Made by a program: the position numbers and the translations under genes
Assembly: GCA_012845835.1 (NCBI GenBank)
Contig: JABAKD010000008.1
Coordinates: 5,688,775-5,752,774 of the forward strand
DNA: 64,000 bases
Direction: 5' to 3'
Origin: Undaria pinnatifida
Lineage: Eukaryota; Sar; Phaeophyceae; Laminariales; Alariaceae
Notes under the pieces: generated by a model
Database searches by the model: none
Told to the model about the DNA's origin: nothing
What the model saw: only the letters and a program-made list of their open reading frames with translations
Part shown: positions 50,401 to 56,400 of the stretch, one piece after another
Position numbering within the stretch: position 1 is the first letter of the stretch
Layout: each line of letters opens with the position of its first letter

Positions 50401-53400
50401 GACTTTTTGGGCTCGTTGTTTTGTGTTTTAGGGTGTGTTTTTTTTGTTTCACAAATGACACGAAGGCGTATGATAGACCCAACCCTACACCCTATAGCCC
50501 CGGCCTTAACCGAGGCAGGCTTAAGGGTACACACGACCCTTTGCGCGGCTTTCGCCGCACGAAAAAAATGTGCGGATCACCTAAAAAAACGTGCTGGTAA
50601 TAGTTTTTGGTAGTTTGAGGTGGTGAGAATGCTGTGAAGTCTACTGTTACATCACGGACTCCGCCAAAAAAGGACCTCCAGATTTGTTTTTTCCCTGCCA
50701 GGTGGCTGGCTTCAAGCTTATTAAGGGCGCCTGCATCTTTTTTTGGCCTGATTTGCAGACGAGTTTTTTTCACGGTACAACCGACGCCGCGCTCAATTCG
50801 TTTCCAGAGTGTTGTTATGCCGCGTGACCGCGAGGGCGGGCGGGCGGGCGGGCGGAGCAGCCTCTGCTTCCTTTGTTTTTGTTTCGTTCAATTCGTTTCC
50901 AGAGTGTTGGTTGTGCCGCGTGACCGCGAGGGCGGGCGGGCGGGCGGAGCAGCCTCTGCTTTTTTTGTTTTTGTTTTTTTGCGTGAAACCACCAACCAGG
51001 TACCATTATGCCCGGAAATATAAGAAACCATTGGACATTCATATTTCAAGTTTATTATGCTTTTTTTTCCGGACAAAGTGGTACGACTTTCTGGTAGGAT
51101 CTCCTTGTAGAGTTCGAGTTTCTGTTGTTGTTTTTTTTTCCTTCGAGAACACCGATCAAAGCCTTTTTTTTTAACTTGACCGAGGACCAACGCCCGAATG
51201 GGTAGGGTGGACCGTAACTGGACCAAGTCCGGCGGAAGGCTATCTCCCATGGCCAGGGGTTTTGTTAGTGGGTGAGCTTGCGCAAGTCCCACACTGCCCG
51301 AAAAGATGACATTCCGGGTGGCTATCTCCACCGAACCTGACCCTCAGGGGACAGGCCGGGTCGACATACACACGCATCCGTATACAACGGTAGCTTGCGC
51401 TGCCGGGGTTGTAACGAAGACCACTGATAGGGACAGCTTACGCTATACCTACAATGGGACCCGAAGGGTGTGCCAGCTAGCGTTGGGCTGCGAAAGCAAC
51501 TGAGTTAAATCGACACACGACGCGTATGAAAATACGTGGAAGCGTGGTGAGCTACAGCTTTATTTTTCCCCATCTGCCGGAGGATAAAAAAAAAAAAAAA
51601 AAAAATGAACGGGAAAAGGTTAGGGACAATGAAAACGTGATGATCGCATGGTCCGGTGCTCGGTTTTTAGGGATACGATAAAGTTGCTCTGTCCGATTTA
51701 CAACCTTGCAGGCAGTCGTATATCCGCCCCACGCGAAGCCTGACCCGGCATGTATTGCTGTGTGCTCACATTGCTCCCATATACACAGAGCTCCTTTTTT
51801 TTTCGTCTCTAATCTCTTGGTCTCAAAATGTTTGAGTGCCCCCCCCCCCCCCCCCCCCCTTCACTGTGTCTCTGTTAGGAGTGGGAACGACCATGGTGCT
51901 TTGTCTCGAAAGGGATGCGTAGTCAATGTTCAAATAACTAAGACAAGCAGCATATGAGCCCCCCCCCCCCCCCCCCTACACCGCCCCTCCCCCTCCGATA
52001 AGGTAAGCAGAAAAATTATGTGTGATATGCGCAAGAAACGTAATGAGAGACCATACGTTGGAGGTGTCTCTATCAGGAGTAGCGACGGTGCTGCTCCGTC
52101 TCGAAAGGATGTGTGGTCAATGGTGAACTGACCAAGGCAAGCAACAAAAGAGGACCCCCCCCGCCCCCCTGCTCCCTGCCGCTCCCACGGCGCTAACGTC
52201 CTTATCGCCACAGACGGCGGTGGTGGGGCCAGAGGCTCACCCGCTGTACAAGGCGGTAGTCGAGGAGTTCGGGGCCGACGTGGAACCTCAGTGAGTGCCT
52301 TGTTTTGTTGTCTTCGCTGTCTTGGGCCATGGTAACTAAAAACGACCTTTTGCGTTTGCCCTCTTTGGCGTGATGTTGTGCGTGTATAACTGCGTCCGCT
52401 GATTTCGGGAAGGGCGCTCGACGCGTGCTACGGTAGAGGTATTATGGTATTGTACCATTTTTTTTTTTTTTTCCTCAACCCGAAATCGTCGGAATGCCTT
52501 TTTTTTTTTTTTTTTTATCCTCCGGCGGATGGGGAAAAATAAAGCTTTAGCTCACCACACTTCCACGTATTTTCATACGCGTCGTGTGTCGATTTAACTC
52601 AGTTGCTTTCGCAGCCCAACGCTAGCTGGCGCACCCTTCGGGTCCCATTGTAGGTATAGCGTAACCTGTCCTTATCAATGCCATTTTTTTTTTTTTTTTC
52701 ACGCAAACACTCATGTTTTTTTTTTTTGTACCTAGATATTGAGTCTGTTCGTCAAGCTGCGCTTTCAGTTTCCTCAAAAATCCGTTTTGGGGGGGCGAGA
52801 GGTGAAAGATACTGTAGTAGCTGATTTACTGAAAATCCTCGGGAAAAAATGGGTGCTCCTCTGTCTGAGGTACGCCGGGGGTTTTTTGCGTTTGATCCCT
52901 TTGGGGCTACAGGAAGTGCTTAAGATTCGCACGCCAATCGGGGACAAGTTGCTTGAAGTTGGAGTCAGAACTACGATAGTATATGCACACGCGACATGGT
53001 GTATGCACACGCGATATAGTATATGCACACGCGAATCGAGGACGAGCCACTTGAATTTTTTGAGTGGGATGCTTTTGGTGACGGTAACAGTAAAGGGCAG
53101 CGAAATTGCAAGGCTTTTTGCTCGCAAGAGACGCGACATGCCCCCGTGGTTCGTTCGTTCGTGGACGAGACGGGACGAGACGGAAAGGGGCGCGACGGGA
53201 TGGGAAAGGAAGGAAAGGGAAGGGACGGGACGCGATGGGCCGGGACGGGAACGGATAGCTTGGAAAGAGGTTCCCCTTTTGCGCTGTCTGTAGCTTCCTC
53301 GCCTGCCTAGCGTGTGTCGCCGTGGGCGTGAAGGTGGTGAAACGCCGGTGTAGCGTCCTCCCGGGATTTGCGTGTTCGCTGTACAATAACCACGGCCTGC

Positions 53401-56400
53401 TTTTCTTGTTTTTGTAGTTTTGTGTCGTTGTGCTCTCCCAAGTGGAAGCATCTGTTGTCGCTCTTCCCTCTCTCTCCCTCTGTCCTCCCTCCCTTGCCCC
53501 CCCTCCCGCTTCCTCCCTCCCCTCCTTCCCCGCTTCGCGCCTGGTGCATGAGATGTCTGCCTGGTTGGTGAAAATCCGACGTGCTCCGTCCCGGCATTGT
53601 AGCAATGCCAGGGTCTATGACTACGGCTAAGCATAAAATGAATACCCCCCCCCCCCCCCCCCCCCCCTCCCCCGTGACTGGCTGCCGCAGGTGGAACTTC
53701 CACAAGCTGCTCGTGGGCACCGATGGGTCTCTTGCAGGAGTAAGTGTTTTAAGCGTTGCGTAAAGAGGCGAGAAAAAAACAAGAAGAAACATGGGTATCT
53801 CATTGCGACGCTTGCACACCTGGATATTTTGACCACACTCGATACCCGGGTATGTATATATCGATCGCCCCGGTGGCGTATCAGGTTATCCTCGAGCCTG
53901 GTAGAGGTCAGTTTCGTGAGTTCGATCCCCGCCGAGTGCATACTCGTATAAATTCGTTGGGATTTCTCCTTGTGCACAAATTGACTTGCGGAAAGCGCGA
54001 GAGCGTGAGTTAGCAACATTCGATGAAGAATCGACGAGCAGTGGGATTGCTGAACCCTGTGCGCGATGAAAATTGAATGCAAGAAAGAACCGGGGGGAAG
54101 GGACGACACCTGTGACCACGGCTTGTCCAGAAGCTGGAAAGTAAAAGTGTGCGAAAAAAAAGGTACCAGGGTACCCCCAGAGTGTAAGTGTACATACACA
54201 CACCCTTGCAAAGTCTCAATATTTCCACACTTGATTGTTTTGGTCGTACTCAGGTGTATACCCGGGTACTCCCGGAATGTATACCGTACAAAGCACACCC
54301 TTTCAAAGTGTCATAGTATTCACGTTTCGTCGTTTTGGCCATACTCAGGTGTGTACCCAGGTACAACCCCAGAGTGTATGTATTCCCTGCCAAGCACACC
54401 CTTGCAAAGTCTTGCAGTACCACACGTGGTTGTTTTGGTCATACTTGGTTGTGTACCCCGGTACCCCCAGAGCGTGTATACACCCTGCTGAGCACACCCT
54501 TGCAAGGTCTTCGAGTACCACACGTGGTTGCTTTGGTCATACTCGGGTATATACGCGCAAAGGCCGCGGCAGCGCCATCCGCCGTCGGCATCTTTTAGCG
54601 GCCGGGGAGAGGGGGGGNNNNNNNNNNNNNNNNNNNNNNNNNNNNNNNNNNNNNNNNNNNNNNNNNNNNNNNNNNNNNNNNNNNNNNNNNNNNNNNNNNN
54701 NNNNNNNNNNNNNNNNNNNNNNNNNNNNNNNNNNNNNNNNNNNNNNNNNNNNNNNNNNNNNNNNNNNNNNNNNNNNNNNNNNNNNNNNNNNNNNNNNNNN
54801 NNNNNNNNNNNNNNNNNNNNNNNNNNNNNNNNNNNNNNNNNNNNNNNNNNNNNNNNNNNNNNNNNNNNNNNNNNNNNNNNNNNNNNNNNNNNNNNNNNNN
54901 NNNNNNNNNNNNNNNNNNNNNNNNNNNNNNNNNNNNNNNNNNNNNNNNNNNNNNNNNNNNNNNNNNNNNNNNNNNNNNNNNNNNNNNNNNNNNNNNNNNN
55001 NNNNNNNNNNNNNNNNNNNNNNNNNNNNNNNNNNNNNNNNNNNNNNNNNNNNNNNNNNNNNNNNNNNNNNNNNNNNNNNNNNNNNNNNNNNNNNNNNNNN
55101 NNNNNNNNNNNNNNNNNCTCTCTCTCTCTCTCCTCTCCTCCCTCCTCTCCTCTCCTTCCTCCTCCTCCTCTCCTCTCCTCTCCTGCCCTTGCCCTGCCCT
55201 GCCCTGCCCTGGCCCTGCCCTGCCTGCCCTGCCCTGCCCTGCCCTGCCCTGCCCTGCCCTGCCCTGCCCTGCCCTGCCCTGCCCGTGCCCTGCCCTGCCC
55301 TGCCTCCCTTCCCTTCCCTTCCCCTTCCTTCCCTTCCCTTCCCTTCCCTTCCTTCCCTTCCCTCCTATCCCTTCCCTTCCTTTCCCTTCCCTTCCCTTCC
55401 CTTCCCCTTCCCTTCCCTTCCCTTCCCTTCCCTTCCCTTCCCTTCCCTTCCCTTCCCTTCCCTTCCCTTCCCTTCCCTTCCCTTCCCTTCCATTCCATTC
55501 CCTTCCCTTCCATTCCCTTCCCTTCCATTCCATTCCATTCCATTCCATTCCATTCCATTCCATTCCATTCCATTCCATTCCATTCCATTCCATTCCCTTC
55601 CATTCCATTCCTCCATTCCCTTCCCTTCCATTCCATTCCATTCCATTCCATTCCATTCCGTTCCGTTCCATTCCATTCCATTCCATTCCCTGCCCTTTCC
55701 TTTCCTTTCCTTTCCTTTCCTTTCCTTTCTACCTTACCTTACGTGCAATATATACGCAATAGTATTTCCTGGGTGGCAAGTGGTATAGTCGGTTTTTCCA
55801 GGCGCGAGTAGTGAGACGTATGCACCAGTATGGACCTGGCACATCGTAGGCTGACTCCCGATTTCACTTTTTATATGTTTCTGCCGGAGGCATGAATTGC
55901 GTCAGCTGTGATATATGCGTGTACCAGCTTTGGTTTGTTTGTGCTTTTTCCCTGGGGTATCCCTCAGCTCCAGAGTGACTGGAACCTGTCCTGTAACACC
56001 ACGGACTTGACTATGCAAGTTAAATTTGATAACAACGACAACAACGATATACTCGTCACCCCTAGTACAATGTATATATATGTGTACCCTGCTAAACACA
56101 CACGAGCAATATCTTACTAGTTCCATGTACAACAATTGGTTGCTTTGGTCATATACCCAGGTGTATACCAGGGTACCCCCAGGGCCAGAGTGTATACCGT
56201 GCTAAGCACACCCTTGCAAAATCTCAATACACTTGGTTGTTTTGATCATGCTCAGGTGTATACCCAGGTATCCCCAGAGCGTATATATATATATACCCTG
56301 CCGCAACACCCCCTTGCAGAGTCTTGCAGTACTGTACACCTGGTTGCTTTGGTCATACTCCTCAAGAGTGTATGATGCCCTACTACACGTGCACACGTTT

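Noticed and set aside
54235-55788. Long open frames (up to 517 codons) across the N gap on both strands
   Set aside because: They consist of N and of CCTTC/CCATT microsatellite. There is no protein evidence.
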